Source: Calcarisporiella thermophila CBS 279.70 (Eukaryota > Calcarisporiellomycota). From it: 64,000 nucleotides of DNA. Shown here piece by piece: positions 21,336 through 32,300 of the stretch. Within the stretch, counting starts at the first letter, position 1, and each line of letters begins with the position of its first letter. The stretch covers positions 1,277,111 to 1,341,110 of the forward strand of contig NW_027192192.1 in assembly GCF_041956535.1 (NCBI RefSeq). The letters are read 5' to 3'. The position numbers and the translations under genes were made by a program. The notes beneath the pieces are model-generated. The model was not told where the DNA came from and did not search any database. It was given only the letters and a program-made list of their open reading frames with translations.

Positions 21336-22574
21336 ACTTCATATTGCTCCCATCGCAAGTGAGCAGAGACTGGATGGCCTTTTTTTTTTTGTCCAGAAAA
21401 ACCCTAAAAACTTGGAATCGAACAGTTCTTGGTGAAACCAAAAAACAAAAGAGAGTAGAGATGAATCAGCACTTCTTATATATGAGCAACATAAAAAACG
21501 CGCCCATATAATATAAAACAAATATAGTGTAGGAAATGGAACCTCTTCCGATCTACGGTTTGGGTGAGGAGAGAGTGCTGCTACAGAAGATTTTACAGCA
21601 AATGGACAATATGGTTTCCAAGTCAATTGAATGGAGAGTTAGTCGAGACCAGCATTGGTACCTGGCCGTGAAACTTAGGGCTAAATGCTCTGGTCGATCC
21701 TGCTATTGCATTTGGATATTGCTTCTTAGGCCTATACCTCTAATCTCACAACTGTGACTGCAAAGTGATAATTTGAAATTCAGACAACGCATTATAAAAG
21801 CGTAAACACTAAGTTATTTTTCTTTTACTGATTATATTTTCTTTTTTTTTCGTTTTCTTTTTTTTTTTTTTTTTTTTTTTCCCTTACCTTCTCTCGTCTT
21901 CCTGCTTTCTGCATATCACATCCCCGTTCTTCACGGTAAGCTTGTCTTTCCAGTTTATTATTATTTATGATGATACTTTGACTTATTGTTTAGGCCTTCG
22001 GGGCCAATGGAGAACAATAAACCTCTAAGAAGTCCTGATATTCATTGGCTTCTTCTTTTATTCAAAATATCAATGCTGTTATCAAGTGGCTTACCGTTTT
22101 AACTTTTCCATCGTAGATTATCTCCTCAAAGCTGAAGTGCAGTGATAGCAGGTAATATATCTTTTTAATTCGTTGATTATGTCATTCTTGGAAATGATTA
22201 GTACTTTATGTCCAATTCAATCTGTCAATCCACGCTTTTTATTTATAAGCGAGAAAAATACGTTATGATCACCTTTTTTTTTATGTTTATTTCCGTCCCC
22301 TTGTCAAGTCGCATGCTAATCCTTCATTATATTGCTTAGGTTCCTCTATCACTCCATACCTTTATATTCAATCAATAAAGCATATCTTATTTAAAGCAAC
22401 TTTTCTTCAATTCAAACTTATGTGTGGGACAGCCTGTTATTTAAAATATATATGATTCAAACTAAATTAGTGAATCTAGGATTCAACTATTTTATCATTT
22501 CAATTCAACATCAAATGTGACATGTCATTAAGAGGAATATTTTTTTATTGGATTTAATAAAATAGGTCTTCAGT
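21336..22574. other. 1.2 kb AT-rich convergent intergenic region
   Basis: Between the 3' ends of MTC1 and the eL33 gene. Strongly AT-rich, with a long T-tract at about 21,838-21,881. A 74-codon frame at 21,536-21,757 has no supporting feature. I see no gene. Confidence 0.55.
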
Positions 22575-23243
22575 TTAGATGTTGGAGGGGTAGAGCATCT
22601 GCAAGAAATAAGGAAGAGAATCAGTGGCCAATTCAAAGCTACAAAAGGCAGAGAGCCACTTACGACGCGGACAGAGGCACCAAATGCGCGGGGAGGAAGA
22701 TTCGACCTGAACTTGGCCTTCACCACGCCGGAGGTACCATGGGTCCGTGTAACACGTCCCCAGATCACGCGGATCTTTGAGCCGTTCACCTCACGCTTCG
22801 CCCGATAGACGTATGCAACGCGCTTGCCAAGGTAGAACTGAGCATCTGTGGGGGTCTTGCAGTTCTCGATCTGGACAAGGGAGGTGTTTGGCGATTGGTT
22901 GCGCTTGGCACGCTTGAAGCCGAGAGCACGGCCCTTAGCATACAGACTATTAAAAAGGACTTCCATTAGTGAATCATGGGGAGTCGAAAGAATGCATGCA
23001 TCGATTGTATTGGATTTTATCTCCATCTCTATTCCACTTATGGACGGAACCAGCATTGCTAATTCCATCGAATTCTTTGGATTTAAGAAAGTGTCCATCA
23101 TTCTCAACCCATCTCCTCGGATAGATTCCCTCCAAACAACATTGATACTCCAAAGCAACCGACCCATCCATCGAATCCATCCATCATCTCCTCATCTTCC
23201 ATCAGCTAACGGAGCAGATTACTCACCGAACAGGTTGAGCCAT
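22575..23243 (-). CDS. RPL33: 60S ribosomal protein eL33 (L35a/L33)
   Basis: Large-subunit cytosolic ribosomal protein. Exons on the minus strand are 23227-23243 (MAQPVR start, 17 nt), 22664-22946 and 22575-22598, giving 107 residues, the normal size. Evidence: '[20 protein letters not shown]', '[20 protein letters not shown]', '[20 protein letters not shown]', '[16 protein letters not shown]', '[12 protein letters not shown]' and the 8-codon last exon 'MLYPSNI', which matches the invariant eL33 terminus. The first intron (280 nt) is much longer than most introns here and follows a 17-nt exon, a pattern common in ribosomal protein genes. It is divergent from the Gemin5 homologue 195 bp away. 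Confidence 0.95.
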
Positions 23244-23438
23244 TAGTTCCTCTGATATATCTTCGGTTCTCGAAGCGTTTAGAGAAAAAGAAAAAAAGGA
23301 GGTCCAAAAATTTTGATGGATTTCTTTTGATAAAGTGCAACTCGAGGCCAAGTAGGGGAGTCCAAGCCACACATTCTTGTTATTTTGGCCACCCAACTCC
23401 TTCCATAAACCTGGTTCTGCTCAACACATCTTCACCTC

Positions 23439-26400
23439 ATGTCAAGCAGCAGTGAAAATGACCAAGACTTTGTCTTCCCTCCATCCCCGAATTGGTATTC
23501 TGCACAACTCTGCGACTATTCCCCAGCGCTGAATCTCTTCGTCTATGCCGCACGCAGTTTGCTCTATTTATTAGATTCGCGAACCCTCATCTATAGGGGA
23601 CGTTTATTGGGCCATACGCAGCGGATCAATGGAGTGGCCATTGCACCGGATGGGAAGAAATGTGCCTCTGCTGGCACCGACCAAATGGTTCGTGTTTGGT
23701 CTCTGGAGAAAATGCATTCACTAGGGGTGGTTGATTTGCACAAGGTATTTCGAATTCAGACTGTTCTTTGACCCTATCAACTAATCGACGTACGTGTTCC
23801 AAACTGACCGCCTTAACAAATATGTTTTTTAGAGTGAAGTTCTTGCCATTACTTGGATAAACGATACGACGCTTATCTCGGGCGACAAAAATGGTCAACT
23901 GTTTCTTCTCGACATTGATACCGCTAAATATACCAAATTCTCGTTTCTTTCGTCAGCAGTATACTGCCTCGCCGCTTTTTCTGATATGGTTGCAGTTGGG
24001 TAAGCGACAAACAGTAATTCAACTTGAGCCCTAAAGCTGAATATACTGCATCTACTAGATATCAGAACGGAACCATTGCTATTCTTAAGGCAAAAATGGA
24101 AGAAATCTCAGCGCTGTATCAACTTCAAGGTCATGACGATGAAATTCATTCACTCAGCTGGCAACCCCCAATCTCAGAAGGTGAGTGTTGATATCGCTTC
24201 TGAGGCATGCGATGTATTGAAATAGTTTATCGGTGCTGTTCATTCTTAGCAAGAGTGCCCTATCTCTCCTCCGGAGCCCGTGACAAAACGATAAGAATAT
24301 GGGATGTTCCAGAAGAAAAGGAATTGCATAATTTTTCACTACCCAAAGCAAAAGGGCATTACACTGAGCAACAAAAGTCCCGCCTCTGGGTTACTACCAC
24401 GTGGTCGCTCTCCAACCCGAACATCTTGTTCTCCAGCTCTTATATGTGAGTTCCTTTTTAAATCCTGAAGCAATTCACAAAGTTACCCTTATTTCTATTT
24501 TTTTTTCTCGCTAATCTTAGGGGTGATTTGCTTAGTTGGAATATCAATGCAAGAAGAGAAAAGCCAGAAAAATTCGGCGAGGCCCATTCGAGATGTATAT
24601 TTAAAATATTAATGACCGAGGGAGGGAAGCAACTCATCACCATCTCGATGGATCGACAGGTAGAGTGGGGCTCTTCATTTTTTACCAGCTCTTTTCATTG
24701 AATTAACTCGCTGAATTTCACTGCCAAGATCGCTTTATGGGATGCTGCGACTCGCAAACCTCTACTTCTCCTCTCAGCTCTGGGGGGCCACGTCTATTCC
24801 CTTTCCCTCTCTCAACCCGACCCCTCCCAGCTTGCCCTCGGCTTGGGCGATAACACGCTCCGTATCTGGAATCATACCTCCTCAGCAAATCCTTACTCCT
24901 CTATCTCGTTATGGAAAGGGCTGAAAGCCAAGGTTACGCGAGTGGCATGGCACCCAACTCGCGAGGGAATTATCGCGTACTCGACCGATATAGGCGGGAT
25001 TGGAGTAGGAGATTGCTACAGTGGAGGGTCGGGAGGAAAATTGGTAGGAATGAAGGGTTGGCATCGCGATAAAGTGTACGCACTGTGTTGGGGCCGCCGG
25101 CCCCAAGTGGCCGAGCCAGAGAGAAGGAATGGGGAGGAGGCTGGGATAGGCGAGGCAAAAGAGAGCAGCCCTGAAAATCATGGGGGGAATGCAAACGAAG
25201 AAGAGCTAGTTCTTTATTCCTGCGGTGGAGGCGTTGTATTTATTAGCGATCCAGCCAAGCCGAACAAGGCGCCCGTGGATTTGGACCAACTAATCGAGAA
25301 GTCCAATCCCGGTTGGGCCAATGTTGTAAGGGTAGGAGGTTTAATAATACGATGGGCGTTTTTTTTTTCGAGATTTATAGCGACTTTACTGATAGGGCAA
25401 GACTTCAAAAGCAGTGCAACGTACTGAGGTGATCGCTCATCCCCGCGGTACCCATGTGGCGATTGGTAACGCTGATGGATCTATTGAAGTCTACTCCTTG
25501 CCAGCGCTTAAGTTCTTGTATTGGTTCAACGGGCATACGAGGCTGATTAATCGGCTGCGGTGGTGTGACACCTCGGAGGGATACTGGCTAGCATCGGGTG
25601 CAGATGATGGAATGTTAGGGATCCACAATTTGACAGATACCAGTGTGTGCAGCCATGATACGGGTAAACCGCACTTGCTCTTTAATCCCGCCAACCCTCA
25701 TTTTCCCATAAATCTAACCCTCGCTCTAACCTCTCTCACTTTCAGCGGCTCTACCCATACCTACCAGCTCCTGTTTTCGCTTTTTTAAAGCTCATAAAAA
25801 TGGCTTAACTGATATCGTCTTTCGGCCCTCCAATCCCCTACACATCTTAACCACCTCTTTTGATGGGTTTGCCGTCGTCTGGAATATCATCGATGGCTCA
25901 CGGTTAGCCCAATTTCGTGGCCACGAGAACCGGATTCTGTGCGCGGCCTGGAACGTATTGGACGAGGATGTCATATGGACCGGTGGGGATGATCAGGTTG
26001 TGTTCGGATGGAGAATTAGTCGGCATCCCTATAGACCCCAGGAGCCATCCCCTCCCAGCGAGGAGGATAATAAGGTGGTGGTGACGGAGTTCGAATCTAC
26101 TGCCAACTCTCTGGGTGGAAACGAAGGCAAAGAGAGTGTCAGGTTAGTTTCGGAAACAAATATCAAAACGGGGGGTGATAGGAAGAAGCGAGGAAAGAAA
26201 ACAAAAGCGAATCTATTTCCATTGAGCACCTCCGCTTTCATGGCCAGTCCCCGCCGAAGAATGCAAGAGGAATGTTTCTTGATAGGAGAGAAACTAATGG
26301 GAAAATGTGTGGATGTGAGTCAAGTAATTGAAAAGGTTGAGAGGTTGGCTGCAATGGGCGAGGAGTCGGGCGCAGGGAAGGATGGCCAAGAAGCGCAAGT

Positions 26401-27447
26401 GAGCGAGAAGTTGAGTTTGGAGAAAAGTTCTGGAGATATGAATGGCGATGGCGAGAGAAAAGCTCCTGCAGTGGTGGATTTGGTCTTCGGTGAGACCCAG
26501 GATATTTACCGTCTTGTCGACACTGAAGGTATGACTACCCGATCCTCTGGAATACTCGGTCTCAACCCTTGACCTTTAATCCTTAACAATACAGCAAAGA
26601 ATCATGAAAGTACGGTCTCTTCTCCCTTGAATCTGGCCATTCCCCTCGAGTTGTGGCGCGGTAATGTCGCCGGCATGCTGAATACATCTGAGGCGGAGAG
26701 TACTCCCACGCTCCAAGATTGGGTAAAACTTGCATTTAGTCCTCTAGGTAAATCACAGATTTCATCCATGACGCAACAGAAATCAATCTCTCAACCTCGA
26801 TCTACCTTTTTTTTTCATTAGCTGGTCGTGACGTTTGGGTGGTGCAAATGCGTAAATTGGCAGAGCGGCTCAAACGCACTGATCCGCATCTCTCCGCGAT
26901 GTGCTTTCTTGCCTGTTCTGACCCAATCTCTGCAGTAGCTGTCTACAGACAAGAAGGGCTTTACCGCGAGGCGATCGCCCTTGCAAAATTACGGGTTCCT
27001 GACGCAGATGCGCTAGTTGGTGAATTACTAGTGGAGTGGGCAGGAGTATTGGAAGATAAGGGCCACTATGAGCAGGCAGCAAAGTGTTATTTGGCAAGTG
27101 GGGCGACCGGAAGCGTGCAGCATGCACTAAATGCGTTGAGCAGGCGGGGGGATATGAGCGCTCTTCGTGCTGCAGCTTGCCTAGCTACACTGATGGACGA
27201 CCCTTCCAAGGAGGAACGATTGGCGAGATATATCGCTCTCCGAAATAAGAAGGAGGCTGAGAGTGGCGCAAAAGAAAACCCAACAGTGGAGGAAGAGAAT
27301 CAAAGCGATGCGAATGGGGAGGGAAGTCAAAGGATGGGCACGAGCGAGTTCAGCCCGCCGGCCCATGAATTGGAGAGTACCGGTGCACAGATGCAGCCAT
27401 CCCATGATACCCAAAGAGGGGAAAAGCAGATGAAGCCTGGCGAATAG
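23439..27447 (+). CDS. GEMIN5: Gemin5-like WD40/TPR protein
   Basis: In animals Gemin5 recognises the Sm site and cap of snRNAs for the SMN complex. Ten exons (23439-23744, 23833-23999, 24059-24180, 24250-24445, 24521-24659, 24729-25325, 25396-25663, 25746-26528, 26595-26747, 26822-27447) join in frame to 1,118 residues. The N-terminus 'PPSPNWYSAQLCDYSP' and 'LGHTQRINGVAIAPDGKKCA' fit Gemin5 blade 1; 'LQGHDDEIHSLSWQP', 'LALGLGDNTLRIWN', 'KAKVTRVAWHPTREGIIAYS', 'HKNGLTDIVFRPSNP' and 'FDGFAVVWN' follow in the Gemin5 order, indicating two WD40 propellers. After a charged linker, 'VYRQEGLYREAIALAKLRV' and 'EDKGHYEQAAKCYLASGAT' match its TPR-like dimerisation region. The protein stops soon after, so the C-terminal RNA-binding region of animal Gemin5 (about 1,500 residues in total) appears missing. 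Confidence 0.88.
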
Positions 27448-27907
27448 ATTCGAGCACGAGGAAATTCCTTTTTTAACCTTTAAGGGGAGGGGGGGGAGGG
27501 GCTTGGACAAGGATGATACCTGTCAGGTCATTGAAGTGACAGTTCTCTATGAAAGGGGGCCAAAGTCAGCCTACCCGATGGTCCGCTATTCCGCTGACGA
27601 ATTAGTACAGACAACGGCTCAGAGCATTAAAAAATGGGTTAGCGTTAATCTACGAAATTGATTCGGAGCTATTGTTTATTTCGTTGAATACTTATAGAGA
27701 AAATGGGAAAGAGTACATATAGGAGCTTGAAATGTGGGGAAATACATGGAAAAAGACAAAAAAAGCATTTAGAAAGAGAAAAAGAAAAAGCATCGTCGCA
27801 AGTAAAAAGGCCTAAGGAAAAATGTACAAAAATATCAAGCCGTTCTCTCCACATCTCCAAAGCATCATATATAGAAATCTATGTATGTAATAAGGGGATG
27901 GATTAAG
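27448..27907. other. convergent intergenic region
   Basis: Between the 3' ends of the Gemin5-like and cysteine dioxygenase genes; G-run at 27,484-27,500 then AT-rich. No gene seen. Confidence 0.5.
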
Positions 27908-28748
27908 TTAAGAGGAAGAGGAGTTGTTTTGGGCGATGGATTGCTGGAGCATGTTGCGATATGAGACTTTCTCTCCCTTTTTTGAGAAGAACACGTTTGT
28001 GCTCGTCGCACGCGCTACTCCCGTACGCTCGTTGAAGGTTCGGCAAGTGTCGAACTTGGGCGTATACAGATGCAATGAAACCGCGGGCTTCTCCCTGGAG
28101 GGATTGGACACGCGATGCAGCCCAATCTTGTCGTGAATGTAGGTAACGCCATCGCGCTTAAACGTGGTCTGATTGACAATGCGCATTTTTTCAGAGGAGG
28201 AGTTCTTGATCGCGGTGGGGCAATCGGTGGTACCGCATTTGGGGCACGGGAGTGCAGAGTCCGCCTCTGATTCCTGGTAATCATGAGAATCCTGCGGGGA
28301 AGAGGGCCAGGAGTACAGGGTCTCCGTGAGTTCTCCATCGAGGATTTTCATAATACAATGGGAGCCTGAGTGATCGTGAATGGCACTAGCAAACGCCTGA
28401 CGGTTAGTACCGGCCATGCCAGGGCAGGAAACAGCAGCAGAGTCAGCATTCTTACCTCTGGTGCCCTGCTCCCCAGCAGAGAACCAGCAAGTTGAAGTGG
28501 CCATTGCCGTCGTCGACCAGGTTCCGGGTGTAGCGGTAGGGATCGAAATGGGCGTACTTGTGCCAGTCGGTCTCGTTAGAACAGTAGTTTTCCATAAGCC
28601 GCTGCACACGGTTGACATCGACGCTGTCGGAATCGAGGCCGCCGTCAACCAGCTCAGCGTGGAGCAGGCCGACGAGCTCATCAAGGGATTTGGGGATGGG
28701 GACGTCGTCGTAGGCGGGGGAGGCGTGGGGGGCTAGATCGGTAGACAT
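27908..28748 (-). CDS. CDO1: cysteine dioxygenase
   Basis: Cupin-fold non-haem iron enzyme that oxidises cysteine to cysteine sulfinate. Exons 28456-28748 and 27908-28385 join in frame to 256 residues; the acceptor used is the one that yields 'CWGAGHQSAIHDHSGSHC'. Evidence: 'YCSNETDWHKYAHFDPYRYT', the iron-binding H-D-H of 'SAIHDHSGSHCIMKILDGEL' (with the Cys that forms the Cys-Tyr crosslink in mammalian CDO), the third ligand in 'KIGLHRVSNPS', and 'SLHLYTPKFDTCR' with the partner Tyr. Between the two cupin motifs is an insertion with 'ALPCPKCGTTDCP', not usual in animal CDO. It shares a 593-bp divergent region with UBR1. Cytosolic location is expected. Confidence 0.93.
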
Positions 28749-29341
28749 GGTTGGCAGCAGAGGAGGGGCGGCAGAGCAGCGCTGGCAGGAAGAGAAAAAA
28801 AGGGTGAGGAAGACAGGCCGTGGGATTTTGGCCATTTATTGGAGCTCTAAATATAATGAGTCAAAGCCCAATTTCTATTTGCTGGCATGGCAGCAGGGCC
28901 TAGGGCCTGTCTGGCGTGCGCTAATCGGTGCTCCCCTCTCTGCTGGGCCGCTTTGCCCCCGCTGATGACCACATCGAATCACGGCGCGGCCCGCCCTCGC
29001 AGTCAGCTTATGCGATGTTCTATGAAGCGGCATGAAGATTTGGTTTCCGGCCTTGCAGCTTTTTTGGATGTCAGTCGAGCAACGACGGGTTGGGATCTGT
29101 GACTGCGGTTGCCTTTGTGTCTGCGTCATTTGAACCTTGTCGAAGAAATCAGTTCTCCGCGTATTCACCCTCTCCTGGCAACGGTGTGTGCATTTCAGAG
29201 AACACAAACATCGTCGACTCTTTTACACGTCATTTCGCCCCGGCTTGGATTTGTTTGCAGAGATTTGTTGGCGAATCACTCTAAGCATCCTTTGCCTTTT
29301 TTTCTTCCTTCCTGGATTACTGTTGGTGTGAGGTGATCGCA
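28749..29341. other. divergent promoter region CDO1/UBR1
   Basis: Holds the start regions of both genes. A TATA-like element (TATATTTA on the minus strand, about 28,849-28,856) lies about 100 bp before the CDO1 start. No additional gene seen. Confidence 0.45.
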
Positions 29342-32300
29342 ATGGAGTCTGGACGCGCCCACGCCTCACCCCAGCACTTGAGGGATTCTCTGGCCGCCTT
29401 TCTGCGCCGTGCGCCTCTTCACTACAACTATGATTTCACTCAGCAGAGAGTGCGCTATGAGATCCTCCTAGAATGTTACACATCTCTATGGGGCAGGCGG
29501 GATGAATTCATGCATTTGCTTTTTCCCCGCGGGTTCGAAGACGCGGGAGGAGTCGAGGGGATTTTGCAACAGCAGCAGCACGAACTAGACTTTGATCTCC
29601 CGGCTGACGACGAAAATTTGCCGGAATATTCCCCGGCCGCAAAGGGCAAGGCATGCGGGCATGTGTTTCGGAGAGGAGAGCCAGTATACCGTTGTAGGTG
29701 AGAGATGATTCCTGCTTCATAGCGTCCTATGTCTGGCATTCAGCCGACATTTCCGCCCTCTACTATGCCCGCATTATTAACGAGAGACCTTTTTTATTTG
29801 GCATTCCGTAAATCTAGAAATTGCGCCCTCGATGACACATGTGTTTTGTGTTCCAGATGTTTCTACGCTTCAGATCACAGTGGTCACGATACGGTTATTT
29901 CAATAAATAGCGGGACGGGCGGTTGCTGTGACTGTGGTGACCCGGAAGCATGGAAAATACCTATGCACTGCCCATACCATTCCTCTGATCCCGATGCTTC
30001 GAATTCCTCTGACGATGCCACTGCTAATCTTTCCAACCCCGCGTCGGCAACCGCTGCTCAGTCTTCCACGGATGGGTCCAAGCTTGCCGCCCTCCCCTCG
30101 GAATTTATCGACTACATCCGCACGACCGTCTCCACCATACTCGATTTTGTGCTCGAAACGCTCACCTGCTCCCCCGATGACTTAACGCAGCAGAACACCG
30201 TGGAGGCCGTGAGGAGTAGCGCCAACAAATCGAGCCGGTTTATTGAAAAAATCTCAGGCGAGCCCGAGCCAGAACAAACCACCTATGCTTGTGTGCTGTG
30301 GAACGATGAAAACCATTCGTTTGAGCAGGTGATCTACCAGCTTCTGGAAGCCACAAGCTGTCAGAGGGAAGTAGCGAGGAGAATAGCAGAAAATGTGGAC
30401 AAGAGGGTAAGCTGGGCGCATTGGCTCTCCCTTGTAGAGCGGCAAGCATAACACAGATCTAATGCCTCTGAAATATAGGGTCGCGAGATAGTCGAGATCT
30501 CCAACGATCTCCCGCGCCTTGTTCAAATAGCAAACTCGATCTCTTCGGTTGGGCTGGCAGTCACCGTTCGCGCCGCGCGTGATACCTTCCGCGAGCAGAT
30601 GTCTGGCCTGCTCATCGACTGGCTACGGATGCTCTCCTGCGGCAAGCACCGATTCTTTTCAAATGTGCCGGGCTCCGCGGAGGCCTTTCGACAGATACTG
30701 TGTGAGGAGCTTTGTCGTGAGTGGGATACCGTAGATACCTCATGTATGATTACAATTGGCGAGATGGGGCCCGAGGGATGGGATGATCACGAAGGCAGGG
30801 ATATGTCTGGGGATGAAGAGGACGAAGACATGGACGAGTCGGCTAATGAGGACGACTTCAATCCGATGGTGGTCGATAATAATACTGAGAGCGGAGTCCC
30901 TGAAGAACCGACTCAATCGGGTGTATTGTCGGTGCTGGACACGGGATCCATTCGCTCCTGCGAAGATCCAAGATTAACCCTCCGAATAGACTGGCTGCTA
31001 ACGTACGACCTCCGGTTGTGGAAAGAGGCGCGGGGTATACTGCGCGAGCTGTACATCGGCACACTAGTAGTGAGCCCTGAATATAAGAAGATTATGGGTA
31101 CGGTTGCTTTTCATTCTGTTCTTTGCTCTAAGGTGGGGGTATCCTTTGACCTCATGGATGGCTTTTTACATAGGCATTCGATTTGCCCGCAACTATGGGA
31201 CCCTCGCCAATCACTTCTTGCTTCGTGATCGCGAAATGGAGCATTCCGTGATGCTCTTCTCTGTGCAGCTCTTCACTGTACCCACGGTTGCGTATATGCT
31301 CGTGAGTGATCACGACTTCCTCTCCGTTGTGTTTGCCATTCTGCAAATGTACTTCACGAGAGACAACGTCATTTCGATCGCCGATGTCCACCGCCCGGTC
31401 CCACCGAATGCACAAATCAACTGCGACTCTCGAGCGTTCAAAAATTGCCGCTACTTCCACATCTTCCACGATCTAAGATACCTCGTGTCAACCGATGCGG
31501 TGCGCGGCATTATCCCCCGCAATCGTTACTACCTCTCGCAGTATCTTGATCTGTTGACCCTCTTCCAGGGAATGAACCCCAATGTGCGCGCATCGGACCA
31601 GCACGTGGAATACGAGTCGGAGACATGGGTGCACGCCTTTAATCTGACGCTACAGCTATCTCGCTCGTGCAGGCACTTTGCAGAGTGCTTTACAATGAAC
31701 ACCGAAGTGTTGAGCAACACAATCCGTCGAGTGCTCCAGAAACTCTCGGGCTGGGCGGGCATGCGTCTCATGGGGCAAGCAGCCTCCGAGCAACCTGGCT
31801 TCCACACGGTGGCCATGCATGCTGGAAACTTCAAGGTGGTGAAGTTTAGCGTGGCTTCGCAGCCCGTGTCCTTCCACCATCCATTGCACTGGTTCCTGGC
31901 CGAACTCCTTGAGAACGTCAGCCTGCTAGACGACGCGAAGCTGCGCGCGTTTGGGTGGGAAACTTTCCGGGATCTGGTGCTGAGTTTTGCGGAGCTACCT
32001 CAGGAGGACACGGAGGAGCTTGGGCAAGAAATGGCCCTCCGCCGGCCTGTGGAGGACAAACTGCTCATGGTGGTAGATTATCCAATCCAGGTGCTCGTGC
32101 TGCTCGCGCAGATTCGCTCAACACTGTGGGTGCGAAACGGGTATGGCATTCGTAGCCAAGCACACCACTATCGGGATGTATCTCTGCGCGAGAACACATA
32201 CGACACGGACATCTATTTGCTGCAGATTGCATTCACGGTGCTGGATCCAGACGTTTTGCTCGTGTCGCTACTCGACCGATTCGATCTAGTCTCATGGTTC

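Noticed and set aside
21536-21757. 74-codon frame between MTC1 and eL33
   Set aside because: No recognisable feature, lies in AT-rich convergent spacer; could not be extended by splicing into a sensible protein.
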